Shown here: positions 17,940-26,033 of the stretch, one piece after another
Layout of the letters: each line of letters begins with the position of its first letter
Numbering within the stretch: position 1 is the first letter of the stretch
Origin: Bacillota bacterium
GTDB taxonomy: Bacteria; Bacillota; DTU025
Length of the DNA stretch: 49,489 nt
NCBI GenBank assembly: GCA_019136685.1
Contig: JAGVTS010000077.1
Span: 1 to 49,489, forward strand
Direction of reading: 5' to 3'
Made by a program: the position numbers and the translations under genes
The notes under the pieces: generated by a model
What the model was told of the DNA's origin: nothing
What the model saw: the letters and a program-made list of their open reading frames with translations, nothing else
Database searches by the model: none

Positions 17940-18881
17940 GTGATCTGGGCGGAAGTGTGGGCTGAAGTAGCCGACGACCGCAGTGAGCTGGTCGCAGAGG
18001 TCTTTCGCGATGCTGGGGCTGGTGGAGTCGCATTCACCGGCCCCTTGTTGATGCGCCGGTCGGCTGAAGCCGTCAACATAGACGGCAAACTCTTTCCGGA
18101 AGACATCCCGCCTGGTGAGCTGATTAGGGTGACGGCGTACTATCCCGCAGACGACTTGCTGGAGAATCGGCTTCTATCCATCCAATCGGCGCTGGACGTC
18201 GCATTCGGTGACGGGCCCGCCGGCGTGCGTCCCGCCATCTCCGTGGCGCGAGTAGCGGGCGAGGATTGGGCCGGCGCGTGGAAGCAGCATTACCACGTCG
18301 ACCACGTTGGTCAACGCATCGTGATCGTGCCTTCTTGGATAGAGTACGCGCCTGCGCCAGGCGAGGTCGTGGTGCTTCTCGATCCTGGAGAGGCTTTCGG
18401 AACAGGACAACACGAAAGCACCCGAGGCTGCATCATCGCTCTGGAAGAGTGTGTTAGGCTCGGCGCCACTGTGCTCGATGTAGGCTGCGGTTCGGGCGTG
18501 CTCTCTATCGCCGCCGCCCGTCTGGGCGCCGCAAGCGTGCTCGCGATCGATATCGACAGCGTCGCGGTGAGCGTGGCGAGGAGCAACATTGCCACGAACA
18601 GAGTGGCGGATCGAGTGGCCGTCCGTCAGGGCGACCTCGCCGGCGATGTGTTGCAGGAATTCGACGTAGTGGTGGCCAACATTCTGGCCGATATCGTAAT
18701 CGAGTTGCTGCCCGCGCTTCCGCGCGTGCTTGCTCCGGGGGGTCGCTTCGTCTGCTCCGGTTTCGTGAAAGAGCACTCTGCCCGCGTTGAGCAGGCGCTT
18801 TGCGCGAACGGCCATCGGATTATCCGTCGCATTCAGGTTGAGGACTGGGTCACGTTGGTCTCGGTAGCTGAGTCATTCTAG
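17940..18881 (+). CDS. prmA: Ribosomal protein L11 methyltransferase
   Basis: SAM-dependent enzyme that trimethylates ribosomal protein L11; 313 aa. GTG 17940 follows GATGAGGTGA at good spacing. The N-terminal substrate-recognition domain begins WAEVWAEVADDRSELVAEVFRDAGAGGV. The methyltransferase core shows LDPGEAFGTGQHEST, the SAM loop VLDVGCGSGVLSIAAARLGA, and the catalytic-type VVANILADIVIELLP. It sits between dnaJ and rsmE, the conserved Bacillota neighbourhood, and probably shares their transcript. Confidence 0.95.
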   Translation: MIWAEVWAEVADDRSELVAEVFRDAGAGGVAFTGPLLMRRSAEAVNIDGKLFPEDIPPGELIRVTAYYPADDLLENRLLSIQSALDVAFGDGPAGVRPAISVARVAGEDWAGAWKQHYHVDHVGQRIVIVPSWIEYAPAPGEVVVLLDPGEAFGTGQHESTRGCIIALEECVRLGATVLDVGCGSGVLSIAAARLGAASVLAIDIDSVAVSVARSNIATNRVADRVAVRQGDLAGDVLQEFDVVVANILADIVIELLPALPRVLAPGGRFVCSGFVKEHSARVEQALCANGHRIIRRIQVEDWVTLVSVAESF

Positions 18882-18902
18882 CCTATCTGGGAGATAGTTG
18901 AC

Positions 18903-19655
18903 ATGCGCAGGTTCTTCGTAGCGTCTGACGCAATCGCAGACGGCGTAGTCCGAATATCGGGGCGCGATGCCAGGCACATCATGCGTGTGCTCAGGATGGG
19001 ACCAGGCGATAGGCTGTCAATAGTGGACGGCTCCGGGCGCGAGTACATAGCCCGTATTCTGCGTACGGCCGAGACAAGCGTTGCTGCTGCAATTGAGGAA
19101 GAGCGAGGGTCAGGCCCTGCCGAGCCCCATGTGCCCCTCACGCTGGCGCAGGGCATCCCAAAGTTCGACAAGATGGACTTCATAGTGCAGAAGTGTACCG
19201 AGATCGGTGTATCTAGGTTCTTGCCAGTGCTCACCGAGCGCTCTGTGGCCCGAACCAACGCGGATTCGGCCGATCGCAGGGTGCTCAGGTGGCAGCGGAT
19301 TGCAACGGAGGCGGCCAAGCAGAGCGGTCGAGGCGTAGTGCCGCCGGTGGAGGGCATCCGCGGGCTCGAAAGCGTCCTTGGCGAACTTGCGTCCCAGGGC
19401 ATGCTGCTTGTTATGCCGTGGGAACTGGAGCAGGACCGAAACCTCCGCGGAATGCTGGCCGATGCCGATCTCGAGGAAGTTCCCGGAATAGCTGTGATCA
19501 TCGGACCCGAGGGAGGATTCTCCCACTGCGAAGTGGAACTAGCCAAGAGCTATGGCGCCCTGACGGTGACACTTGGGAGGCGGATTCTCCGCACTGAAAC
19601 GGCCGGCCTGGCGGCGGCCACGGTCATCATGTATGAGTTGGGGGAATTCGGGTAG
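18903..19655 (+). CDS. rsmE: 16S rRNA (uracil-1498-N3)-methyltransferase
   Basis: SPOUT-class enzyme methylating U1498 of 16S rRNA; 250 aa, ATG 18903. The N-terminal PUA-like part begins MRRFFVASDAIADGVVRISGRDARHIMRVLRM. The knotted SAM-binding domain contains KFDKMDFIVQKCTEIGV, the signature IIGPEGGFSHCEVE and LGRRILRTETAGLAA. It follows prmA by 21 bp. In Bacilli the next gene is mtaB; here thioredoxin, two lipoproteins and queT separate them. Confidence 0.96.
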   Translation: MRRFFVASDAIADGVVRISGRDARHIMRVLRMGPGDRLSIVDGSGREYIARILRTAETSVAAAIEEERGSGPAEPHVPLTLAQGIPKFDKMDFIVQKCTEIGVSRFLPVLTERSVARTNADSADRRVLRWQRIATEAAKQSGRGVVPPVEGIRGLESVLGELASQGMLLVMPWELEQDRNLRGMLADADLEEVPGIAVIIGPEGGFSHCEVELAKSYGALTVTLGRRILRTETAGLAAATVIMYELGEFG

Positions 19656-19687
19656 CCCCCGTCGAGCGCGTTACTGAGTGACGCATG

Positions 19688-19716
19688 TTGACTTGCAAAC
19701 CTTGCCATCATATAAT
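19688..19716 (+). promoter_or_regulatory. SigA promoter of the thioredoxin gene
   Basis: TTGACT (19688-19693), a 17-nt spacer and a perfect TATAAT (19711-19716). It predicts a start near 19723 and a leader of about 160 nt before the thioredoxin ATG. The leader contains a candidate operator (next entry) and no recognised riboswitch. Confidence 0.85.
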
Positions 19717-19727
19717 GATGCTAACAG

Positions 19728-19744
19728 ATACCCCCCTACCGTAT
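19728..19744 (+). promoter_or_regulatory. Candidate CsoR-family operator in the thioredoxin leader
   Basis: ATACCCCCCTACCGTAT starts about 5 nt after the predicted transcription start. ATAC/GTAT ends flanking a C-tract resemble operators of CsoR-family copper or persulfide sensors (CsoR, CstR). The match is to the general pattern only and no csoR gene is in the window. Confidence 0.3.
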
Positions 19745-19886
19745 GCGTGCTGCAGGCCGGTATCGCCGGACCTGAAGTGCCGAGCATCGCGGGATTCGGC
19801 GGAGGGCACGATGCGTACACTAGTGAACAGCATTTCACAGCGACGCGCCGCCGGGGCGGGATCTGTAAGGGAGGATCGGAACTAAT

Positions 19887-20228
19887 ATGGCGATAAGCAA
19901 CAAGCCTGTTGTTGTTACTGACGCTACTTTCGAGTCGGAGATCGGCAAGCATACCGGGGTGTCGATTGTCGACTTCTGGGCTGCCTGGTGCGGACCGTGC
20001 CGAATGCAGGGCCCGATAATCGACAATCTGGCAGGCGAATACGCCGGCAGCTCCGTTAAGGTAGCAAAGTTGAACGTTGACGAGAATCCATATTCGGCTA
20101 GCCAATTCGGGGTGATGAGCATCCCCACGCTCATCATCTTCAAGGACGGCAAGCCCGTCGACAAGCTGGTGGGCGTCACTCCGCTACCCGTGCTGAAGCA
20201 GCGCGTCGGACGGGCGTCGACGCAGTAG
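19887..20228 (+). CDS. trxA: Thioredoxin
   Basis: Cytoplasmic disulfide reductase, 113 aa. The active site is FWAAWCGPC with the redox CGPC pair, and the cis-proline loop is SIPTLIIFKDG. ATG 19887 is the natural start; the best SD (GGGAGG, 19869-19874) is 12 nt away, rather far. The gene has its own strong promoter and a hairpin behind it, so it is probably monocistronic. It lies between rsmE and mtaB, where Bacilli have no thioredoxin gene. Confidence 0.95.
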   Translation: MAISNKPVVVTDATFESEIGKHTGVSIVDFWAAWCGPCRMQGPIIDNLAGEYAGSSVKVAKLNVDENPYSASQFGVMSIPTLIIFKDGKPVDKLVGVTPLPVLKQRVGRASTQ

Positions 20229-20268
20229 AGACAGGGGCTCTTGCGTCGCCTGCGCCCCTCAGACTCAG

Positions 20269-20307
20269 GCCCGCTTCCATGCCCTTGCTGCCGGGCTGGA
20301 GGCGGGC
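20269..20307 (+). terminator. Probable terminator after thioredoxin
   Basis: GCCCGCTTCCA (20269-20279) pairs with TGGAGGCGGGC (20297-20307), 10 Watson-Crick pairs and one G-T, with a further GCCC/GGGC inside the loop. It is followed by TTATTGCT, a weak T-tract. The rest of 20229-20437 holds nothing else I recognise. Confidence 0.5.
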
Positions 20308-20437
20308 TTATTGCTGTACCGGCCTGATAATTCGCCCAATTGTCGAGAACACCAGCAGGAATCTTCCATCTGTAGGCGAATAGACTCATAAGCTTTGCAG
20401 GGGACAAGATCCCCAATACAAAGAGGAGGGCCAATAC

Positions 20438-20896
20438 ATGAAGAGGTCAAACGTTTTGAGGCTTGCGGCCATACTTGCGGTCGTGGTTCTTGCCTCAATG
20501 ACCACTGGATGCTTGAAGGCTTCCGTTAGCCTGGAAGTCGTGCTGGATCCAGCTGAGTACACCGTAGGCGACAGTCTGGCGGGCACGATGACGGTCATAG
20601 CGACCGGAGTTGGCAAGGCCGGAGTTTACACTGACCTTACCGTCGAATTCTTGGATGGAGATGGCGCGACAATGGACGGCGCCACATTGGAGGTGGCGAA
20701 CCTCCAGATCGCTATAGTGCCGTGGAGCAACGAATCGCAGTCTTTCGAGCTTATCGACTATGAAGAGCTCGTCGTTCCCGGGGAGGCGGTTGGCGCCGCC
20801 ACGGCCAAATTCACCCTGACCGGTGGAGGTTTTTCCGTAACCCCGATCTTCGATGTGGTGGACATCACGGTGATCGAGGCTGCGCCGCAGGTCTAG
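20438..20896 (+). CDS. Small lipoprotein of unknown function
   Basis: 152-aa exported lipoprotein. ATG 20438 follows AGAGGAGGG at good spacing. The signal peptide MKRSNVLRLAAILAVVVLASMTTGC ends in a lipobox with the acylated Cys at about residue 25. The mature part is rich in Val, Thr and Gly and predicted all-beta (SVSLEVVLDPAEYTVGDSL, VYTDLTVEFLDGDGAT), like a single immunoglobulin-type or transthyretin-like domain. I do not recognise a named family. It stands between hairpins on both sides and is followed by a second lipoprotein of similar size and general plan, so the two may be distant relatives. Confidence 0.8.
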   Translation: MKRSNVLRLAAILAVVVLASMTTGCLKASVSLEVVLDPAEYTVGDSLAGTMTVIATGVGKAGVYTDLTVEFLDGDGATMDGATLEVANLQIAIVPWSNESQSFELIDYEELVVPGEAVGAATAKFTLTGGGFSVTPIFDVVDITVIEAAPQV

Positions 20897-20922
20897 GTCA
20901 ACTGCAGTAGCCAGCGAAAGCG

Positions 20923-20962
20923 GTCGGGACCCATTGCGAACATGTTCTCAAGGGGTCCCGAC
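20923..20962 (+). terminator. Perfect 10-bp hairpin between the lipoprotein genes
   Basis: GTCGGGACCC (20923-20932) pairs exactly with GGGTCCCGAC (20953-20962). The loop contains the smaller palindrome GAACATGTTC (20938-20947). No T-run follows, so it may be a factor-assisted terminator or an mRNA-stability element. Confidence 0.45.
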
Positions 20963-21052
20963 TAACGTTCGTTGGCCAGTTGCCGATATGTGCTCTAGCG
21001 ACCTCTTCGCATGTATCTGACTCTAGTGAGAGGCCCACTGGAGGTGCAGTAG

Positions 21053-21544
21053 TTGAAAAGACGTGTTTCGCTCATTGTTATCGCAGCGCTCCTGCTGGTC
21101 ATGGCGACTACACTCGCGGGGTGCAGTCTCGGCCCGCCAAGGCTGGTGGTATCCTTCGTCCCATCGACGCTGGTGCTCCAACCGAATCAGGAGATCAACC
21201 TCACGATTCGCGTCCGACTCGACGGTTGGGGGTTCTTCACCGTCGACGAAATCCGCCTGAAATACCTTGATTCCCAAGGTCAGGAGATTGAGGACGTTGG
21301 CGAATGGGGTATGCCAATGGGCCAGGTTCTCGATGAGCCGATTAAGCTCGCAGGCACGCTGGGCATGCTGAGCGCGGAGAGGACGCTGAAGCAGCTCAAC
21401 GACGGCAAGCCGGTCGTGGCGGATCCCGATTGGTGGTTGATTCCGTCAAAGCCGGAGACGATGGTATTCATGTTCCTCGACGAATCAGGGAACCTCGTGG
21501 GCAGCGGCGAACTCGGACTTACGTGGGCCAGTATTACCGGCTAA
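21053..21544 (+). CDS. Small lipoprotein of unknown function
   Basis: 163-aa exported lipoprotein starting at TTG 21053, supported by GGAGGTG 6 nt upstream. The signal is MKRRVSLIVIAALLLVMATTLAGC, with lipobox LAGC. The mature N-terminal half has beta-type sequence (LVVSFVPSTLVLQPNQEINLTIRV), again suggesting an Ig-like fold; the rest contains WGMPMGQVLDEPIKL and PDWWLIPSKPETMVF. No family is recognised. It resembles the preceding gene in plan (lipobox, then a short beta domain), and both lie between thioredoxin and queT. Confidence 0.8.
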   Translation: MKRRVSLIVIAALLLVMATTLAGCSLGPPRLVVSFVPSTLVLQPNQEINLTIRVRLDGWGFFTVDEIRLKYLDSQGQEIEDVGEWGMPMGQVLDEPIKLAGTLGMLSAERTLKQLNDGKPVVADPDWWLIPSKPETMVFMFLDESGNLVGSGELGLTWASITG

Positions 21545-21646
21545 CCTGAGCGGCGCCGGCGAACACTAGAGCTGCTAAGGGGTCGTGGCCTCGGGATTCT
21601 GCGCAGGATTCGCGGGGCACCATGACATGGGGGGCGGGATGCGAAA

Positions 21647-22066
21647 ATGAACGTACATACTCTCGCCCCCATCTCCTACAAGGTCCTCCAGGTGCGGGTG
21701 GCCGAGGGGCTTACCTTGCTTCCCATGGTGTGGCCCGAGGCTGTCGTAGGGCTAACCTTGGGTGCGCTTATCGCCAACACAGTCGGTCCATTCGGGATAG
21801 TCGACATCGTTTTGGGAACGGCGGCCACGGCGATCGCCGCCTTCCTCACCTACAGGTACCGCGGTTCGCGTGTGGCTTATGTCTTCCCGATACTAGTCAA
21901 CGGCCTTGTGGTCGGCGGATACCTTCCGTTCGTGGCGGATATGCAGATCCACGCGTGGACTATACCTGCGGCGATGCTGTCGGTTGCCGCGGGAGAGGCG
22001 GTTGCCGTGTTCGCCGTGGGCGTGCCGCTTCTCCGCGCCCTGTGCAAGATAGGCATGATAGAATAG
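21647..22066 (+). CDS. queT: QueT-family queuosine-precursor transporter S component, N-terminally short
   Basis: Membrane S component of an ECF transporter for queuosine precursors such as preQ1. The 139-aa frame contains the conserved APISYKVLQVRVAEGLTLLP, VVGLTLGALIANTVGPFGIVDIV and FLTYRYRG. Family proteins normally have about 20-25 more residues, forming the first helix, before APISY. Here ATG 21647 is the only start after an in-frame TGA at 21623, so that helix is missing, and no hydrophobic stretch is encoded in other frames just upstream. The protein may be naturally short, decaying, or affected by a sequence error. No preQ1 riboswitch was recognised upstream. Confidence 0.8.
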   Translation: MNVHTLAPISYKVLQVRVAEGLTLLPMVWPEAVVGLTLGALIANTVGPFGIVDIVLGTAATAIAAFLTYRYRGSRVAYVFPILVNGLVVGGYLPFVADMQIHAWTIPAAMLSVAAGEAVAVFAVGVPLLRALCKIGMIE

Positions 22067-22096
22067 ACGAAGAACAGATGCAGAAGGAGACTGGCT

Positions 22097-23431
22097 GTGC
22101 GCAGGGTTGCCATTGCTACCCTTGGATGCAAAGTGAATCAGTATGACTCGGACGCGCTTGCGCTGGAGTTTGGCAGGGCCGGGTTCGAGGTAGTGCCGTT
22201 TAGCGAAAAGGCGGACGTGTATGTGGTGAACACCTGCACTGTCACGCAGATCGGGGATAAGAAATCCCGGCAACTGATCCGGAGGGCCCACGCCAAGAAC
22301 CCCGAGGCAGTGATCGTGGCCACAGGCTGCTATGCGCAAGCCTCGCCTTCTGAGGCGGCCGCGATCCCAGGGGTTTCGGTGGTGTCGGGCACGTCGGATC
22401 GCGCCGGCATCGTCCGGGCCGTCACCGACCTGGTCGAGAGCGGCGGCGCTCCGACCATCCTTGTCTCCGAAATAGGCGAGTGCCGCGCCTATGAGGAACT
22501 TCCCTCCGAGGGCACGGCCGAGCGCACTCGCGCTTATGTCAAGATTGAGGATGGATGCGAGAACTTCTGCTCGTACTGCAAAGTTCCTTACGTGCGCGGT
22601 CCGGTGAGGAGCCGGGATTTCGAGCGCGTACGTGAAGAGGTTCGGCGCTTGGCCGCCCGGGGGTTCCGCGAGATAGTCCTTACAGGCATTGACCTGGGTG
22701 CATATGGGCGCGACTTCGGCGGAACGTCGAGTTTGGCCGATGTGCTTGAGATGGCCGCGCGCGTGGAAGGTGTCGCCCGCGTGCGCGTGAGTTCAGTAGA
22801 TCCTACGGACGTAACCGATAGGCTCCTGGATATCATGGGGTCTGAACCGGCAGTCTGTCCGCATCTGCATGTGCCGCTGCAGTCTGGCGATGATGAGGTG
22901 CTCGGGCTCATGAACCGTCGCTACACTGCCGCCGAGTTCGAGGCGGTTGTGACCCGCGCCCGCGCCCGAGTCCCGGGCCTTGCGGTGACGAGCGACGTGA
23001 TAGTCGGGTTTCCGGGCGAGGATGAATCGGCTTTCGAGGCCACCATGTCGCTATGTGGCCGGGTGGGCTTCTCGCGTCTTCATGTCTTCCAGTATTCCAG
23101 GCGTCGCGGCACTGTTGCGGCGGGTCTTGCGGGGCAGGTGCCGCGAGAGGAGAAGCAACAACGCAGCGAGCGGCTGATAGCCCTCGGGCGGCAGCTCGCT
23201 CTCAGATTCCATCGGGGCCTGCTCGGCCAGATCGTCCACGTGTTGGTCGAGAAGTCGGACGGAGCGGCATGTGAGGGGCTAACCGGCAACTATGTTCGGG
23301 TTGTCGCCAGTGCGGTCGCGGAAACCGGGCATCCGGCCCCGCCTCCAGGCGCCATGGCGGCTGTGCGAGTCGCCGAGGCACAGGAAGGTTTCGTGCAGGG
23401 AATCGTAGAAGGGTCAGTAGAGGGGGTGTAG
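22097..23431 (+). CDS. mtaB: tRNA (t6A37) methylthiotransferase MtaB
   Basis: Radical SAM enzyme adding a 2-methylthio group to t6A37 of tRNAs reading ANN codons; 444 aa. GTG 22097 follows AGAAGGAGA. The N-terminal UPF0004 domain has TLGCKVNQYDSDAL, VNTCTVT and ATGCYAQ, whose cysteines bind the auxiliary cluster. The radical SAM motif is CENFCSYCKVP, followed by LTGIDLGAYG, HVPLQSGDDEVL and DVIVGFPGED. The C-terminal TRAM domain includes VHVLVEKSDG and ends near residue 430. Both mtaB and the preceding queT act in anticodon-loop modification, though this may be coincidence. Confidence 0.95.
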   Translation: MRRVAIATLGCKVNQYDSDALALEFGRAGFEVVPFSEKADVYVVNTCTVTQIGDKKSRQLIRRAHAKNPEAVIVATGCYAQASPSEAAAIPGVSVVSGTSDRAGIVRAVTDLVESGGAPTILVSEIGECRAYEELPSEGTAERTRAYVKIEDGCENFCSYCKVPYVRGPVRSRDFERVREEVRRLAARGFREIVLTGIDLGAYGRDFGGTSSLADVLEMAARVEGVARVRVSSVDPTDVTDRLLDIMGSEPAVCPHLHVPLQSGDDEVLGLMNRRYTAAEFEAVVTRARARVPGLAVTSDVIVGFPGEDESAFEATMSLCGRVGFSRLHVFQYSRRRGTVAAGLAGQVPREEKQQRSERLIALGRQLALRFHRGLLGQIVHVLVEKSDGAACEGLTGNYVRVVASAVAETGHPAPPPGAMAAVRVAEAQEGFVQGIVEGSVEGV

Positions 23432-23434
23432 ATA

Positions 23435-23779
23435 GTGGGCGATTGCATCTTCTGCAAGATAGCCGGGAAGGAGATCCCTGCGTCCCTGGTTTACGAGGAC
23501 GATCAGTTGGTGGCGTTCGGTGATGCTAACCCCCAGGCGCCTACGCACATGCTCATAATACCTCGGGAACATATTCCCAGCCTGGGCCATCTGGATTCAG
23601 GCCACGACCAACTTGTGGGCAGGGCGCTTCGGCTCGCGGCAGAGCTGGCCAAGGGAAAAGGCCTGGGTGAGAGAGGTTACCGCGTTGTAGTCAACTGCGG
23701 GCCGGATGCCGGGCAGAGTGTAGGCCATCTCCATTTTCATGTTCTTGGCGGGCGGGTTATGGGCTGGCCGCCGGGTTGA
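23435..23779 (+). CDS. HIT-family purine nucleotide hydrolase (HinT-like)
   Basis: 114-aa histidine-triad protein. GTG 23435, 4 bp after mtaB, follows GGGGGTG. It starts DCIFCKIAGKEIPASLVYEDDQLVAFGDANPQAPTH, typical of the HinT/PKCI branch, and ends in the catalytic triad VGHLHFHVLGGR. Such enzymes hydrolyse nucleotide phosphoramidates, for example aminoacyl-adenylates. It likely shares the mtaB transcript; rpsU downstream has its own promoter. Confidence 0.93.
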   Translation: MGDCIFCKIAGKEIPASLVYEDDQLVAFGDANPQAPTHMLIIPREHIPSLGHLDSGHDQLVGRALRLAAELAKGKGLGERGYRVVVNCGPDAGQSVGHLHFHVLGGRVMGWPPG

Positions 23780-23805
23780 ATCGGCGAAACTAGGCCCGGG
23801 TGAGA

Positions 23806-23835
23806 TTGACACTGCCGGAATGCGTGAAGTATAAT
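23806..23835 (+). promoter_or_regulatory. SigA promoter of rpsU
   Basis: TTGACA (23806-23811), an 18-nt spacer and TATAAT (23830-23835), consensus in both boxes. The leader of about 85 nt contains a CACGTA/TACGTG hairpin (around 23858-23884). Confidence 0.88.
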
Positions 23836-23926
23836 TTGACAAGATTGCCTCGTGGGCCACGTACGGATCCACGGAGCTACGTGCAGTGGTGTTGGTTGAT
23901 TCTCGCACGGAGAGGGGGGTATCCGT

Positions 23927-24103
23927 ATGTCAGAGATCAGGGTTGGCAAGAACGAATCGCTAGACAGTGCACTCCGTCGTTTCAAGCGGCAGTGCCAGCA
24001 GTCGGGTGTGTTGGCCGAGATTCGCAGGCGCGAGCACTATGACAAGCCTAGCGTGCGGAAGAAGAAAAAGTCTGAAGCTGCCCGAAAGCGGAAGTATCGC
24101 TAG
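23927..24103 (+). CDS. rpsU: 30S ribosomal protein S21
   Basis: 58-aa protein starting [20 protein letters not shown], with [18 protein letters not shown] and a C-terminus KRKYR, all diagnostic for S21, which sits near the 3' end of 16S rRNA and aids initiation. ATG 23927 follows AGAGGGGGG. It has a consensus promoter and a strong terminator, so it is an independent, probably highly expressed unit. In Bacilli yqeY usually follows; here a spore germination operon does. Confidence 0.97.
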   Translation: MSEIRVGKNESLDSALRRFKRQCQQSGVLAEIRRREHYDKPSVRKKKKSEAARKRKYR

Positions 24104-24156
24104 TCGGCCGGCAGCTTGACCCCCCGTAGTGCGGTGCGAACACGAATGAACATGGG

Positions 24157-24192
24157 TGTGGGAGAGACGATTGTCTCTCCCACATTATTTTT
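24157..24192 (+). terminator. Rho-independent terminator of rpsU
   Basis: GTGGGAGAGAC (24158-24168) and GTCTCTCCCAC (24173-24183) form a perfect 11-bp stem with a GATT loop, extended by one T-A pair, and followed by ATTATTTTT. Confidence 0.95.
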
Positions 24193-24250
24193 CCCTCGCA
24201 TGGGCAGATTGATATGGTGAGACCGGCATGGGAACGGAGGAGTGTTCACC

Positions 24251-26011
24251 GTGAGATTCCTTCGCAGACTGGTCCGCGGCGACGTGCGCAGGCCCAGGAT
24301 GATACTGGGACGGCCGCTGCTGCCTCTGGAAGAGATCGCGGACGGAATCGGGACTGCCGGCCCCGGCGACGGGGATTCCAAGGCGCCGGGCGATGTCGAT
24401 GCCGCGCCGCCGGACTCGCCGATCCCCGACACGCTGGACGGCGTTGAACGACGGCTTCGCGATCTTCTGGGTGAAGGCAGCCCGGATGTGATCATACGTC
24501 GCATGGTCATCTGGACCAACCCCGAGATCGAGGGAGTGCTTCTCTACATCGAAGGGCTCGCGTCGCGCGATATCGTCAACCTGGTCGCGCTGCGCTCTCT
24601 GATGCTTGCCGAGCGCGTGCCCACGCTAGATGCGAGCGCGCTCAGCCGCGACAACATCGCTTCAGTGTTCATGACGCATATCGTGCCGTCGGGGCAGATC
24701 TCCGTCTTGTCCTGTATCGACAAGGTCGTCGATCACGTTCTGACGGGCGAGGCCGCCCTGTTCATTGAGGGCGCGCGCGAGTGCGTGGTGTTCGAGGCCA
24801 AGGGCTGGGAGCACAGGGGAATCGAGGAACCGCATACCGAGAAGGTGGTCCGTGGGCCGCGCGAAGGCTTCTCCGAACTGCTGCGAGCGAACACCGCCCT
24901 GGTCAGGCGGCGCCTGCGCACACCTGACCTACGGATGGACTCCATGAAGGTCGGCCGGAGATCCAAGACTGACATCGTCATTGCCTATGTCGAAGGGCTT
25001 ACCAATCCGCGTCTGGTAGCGACCGTCAGCGAGCGCATTGACCACATCGACACTGATATCCTGCCTGACTCCGGTTTGATCGAGGAGTTCATTGAAGACT
25101 ACCCCTACTCGCCGTTCCCCCAGATGCAGTATACGGAGCGCCCCGATCGTTTCTGCGCGGGGCTTTCCGAGGGCCTTGTGGGCATAATCGTGGACGGAAG
25201 CCCCATGGCGCTTCTGGCCCCGGGCAACTTGGCAAGCTTCTTTCAGTCGCCTGAAGATTACTACGAGCGATTCCCGTACGGCGGCCCGCTGCGCGCCCTG
25301 AGGTATATCGCAGGGATCATTGCCCTGGTATTCCCAGCGCTGTACGTGGCGATATCCCTGTTCCACCAGGAGATGCTCCCCACGAAACTAGCCCTTGCGA
25401 TAGCCGGATCGCATCAGCCGGTACCGTTCCCCGTGCTCGTCGAGGCCCTGCTCATGGAGGTGACCCTCGAGCTGATAAGGGAGTCGTCCGTCCGACTGCC
25501 CGACCCGGTGGGGCAGACTATGGGGTTCGTAGGGGCTCTTCTGCTTGGAGACGCGGCCGTTTCGGCCGGGCTCGTGAGCCCGATCATGGTGATAGTGGTG
25601 GCCGTGACCGGCCTGGCCTCGTTCACTATTCCGCACTACCCAACCGGCCTGGCGATCAGGCTGCTCAGGTTTCCGCTCCTTTTCCTCTCTGCCGGGCTGG
25701 GGTTGTTTGGGCTCATGGCGGGGCTTACGGCGATCGCGCTGCATCTGGGGGCACTGACATCATTCGGGGTTCCGTATCTTGAGCCCCTGATGAAGCCCAG
25801 GCCTTCGTTGCGCGACGTGGTTTGGCGTTCGCCGGTGTTCACCTTCAACAAGAGACCGGAGTACCCCGAACCGCTGGACCAGGTGCGCCAGAAGAAATTC
25901 ATCCGCACATGGGCGCCGGGAGTGGCCGAGATGGCGCGCAAAGAATCCCGGGAAGGAGGCGGCGAAGACGGCGAGAAGAGCGGAGACGGCGGGCGCGGGG
26001 CCCCAAGATGA
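24251..26011 (+). CDS. Spore germination receptor subunit A (GerA family)
   Basis: 586-aa inner-membrane subunit of a nutrient germinant receptor. GTG 24251 is chosen because GGAGG (24236-24240) lies 10 nt upstream; GTG 24242 is too close to it. An N-terminal cytoplasmic domain carries an acidic low-complexity segment (residues 35-60), then conserved GerAA sequence such as YIEGLASRDIVNLVALRSL, HVLTGEAALFIEGA, VRGPREGFSELLRANTALVRRRLRTPDL and the SPEDYYERFPYG segment. Several helices follow from about residue 350. The C-terminus is Gly/Glu/Lys-rich. First gene of gerA-gerB-gerC; the germinant is unknown. Confidence 0.93.
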   Translation: MRFLRRLVRGDVRRPRMILGRPLLPLEEIADGIGTAGPGDGDSKAPGDVDAAPPDSPIPDTLDGVERRLRDLLGEGSPDVIIRRMVIWTNPEIEGVLLYIEGLASRDIVNLVALRSLMLAERVPTLDASALSRDNIASVFMTHIVPSGQISVLSCIDKVVDHVLTGEAALFIEGARECVVFEAKGWEHRGIEEPHTEKVVRGPREGFSELLRANTALVRRRLRTPDLRMDSMKVGRRSKTDIVIAYVEGLTNPRLVATVSERIDHIDTDILPDSGLIEEFIEDYPYSPFPQMQYTERPDRFCAGLSEGLVGIIVDGSPMALLAPGNLASFFQSPEDYYERFPYGGPLRALRYIAGIIALVFPALYVAISLFHQEMLPTKLALAIAGSHQPVPFPVLVEALLMEVTLELIRESSVRLPDPVGQTMGFVGALLLGDAAVSAGLVSPIMVIVVAVTGLASFTIPHYPTGLAIRLLRFPLLFLSAGLGLFGLMAGLTAIALHLGALTSFGVPYLEPLMKPRPSLRDVVWRSPVFTFNKRPEYPEPLDQVRQKKFIRTWAPGVAEMARKESREGGGEDGEKSGDGGRGAPR

Positions 26012-26033
26012 GATCTACTACACTCAGGTAGTA

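Noticed and set aside
20938-20947. GAACATGTTC palindrome as a LexA box
   Set aside because: Gram-positive LexA sites have GAAC and GTTC separated by four bases; here only two separate them, and the palindrome is inside a hairpin loop.
21545-21646. preQ1 riboswitch before queT
   Set aside because: No compact pseudoknot pattern with the expected A-rich tail was seen.
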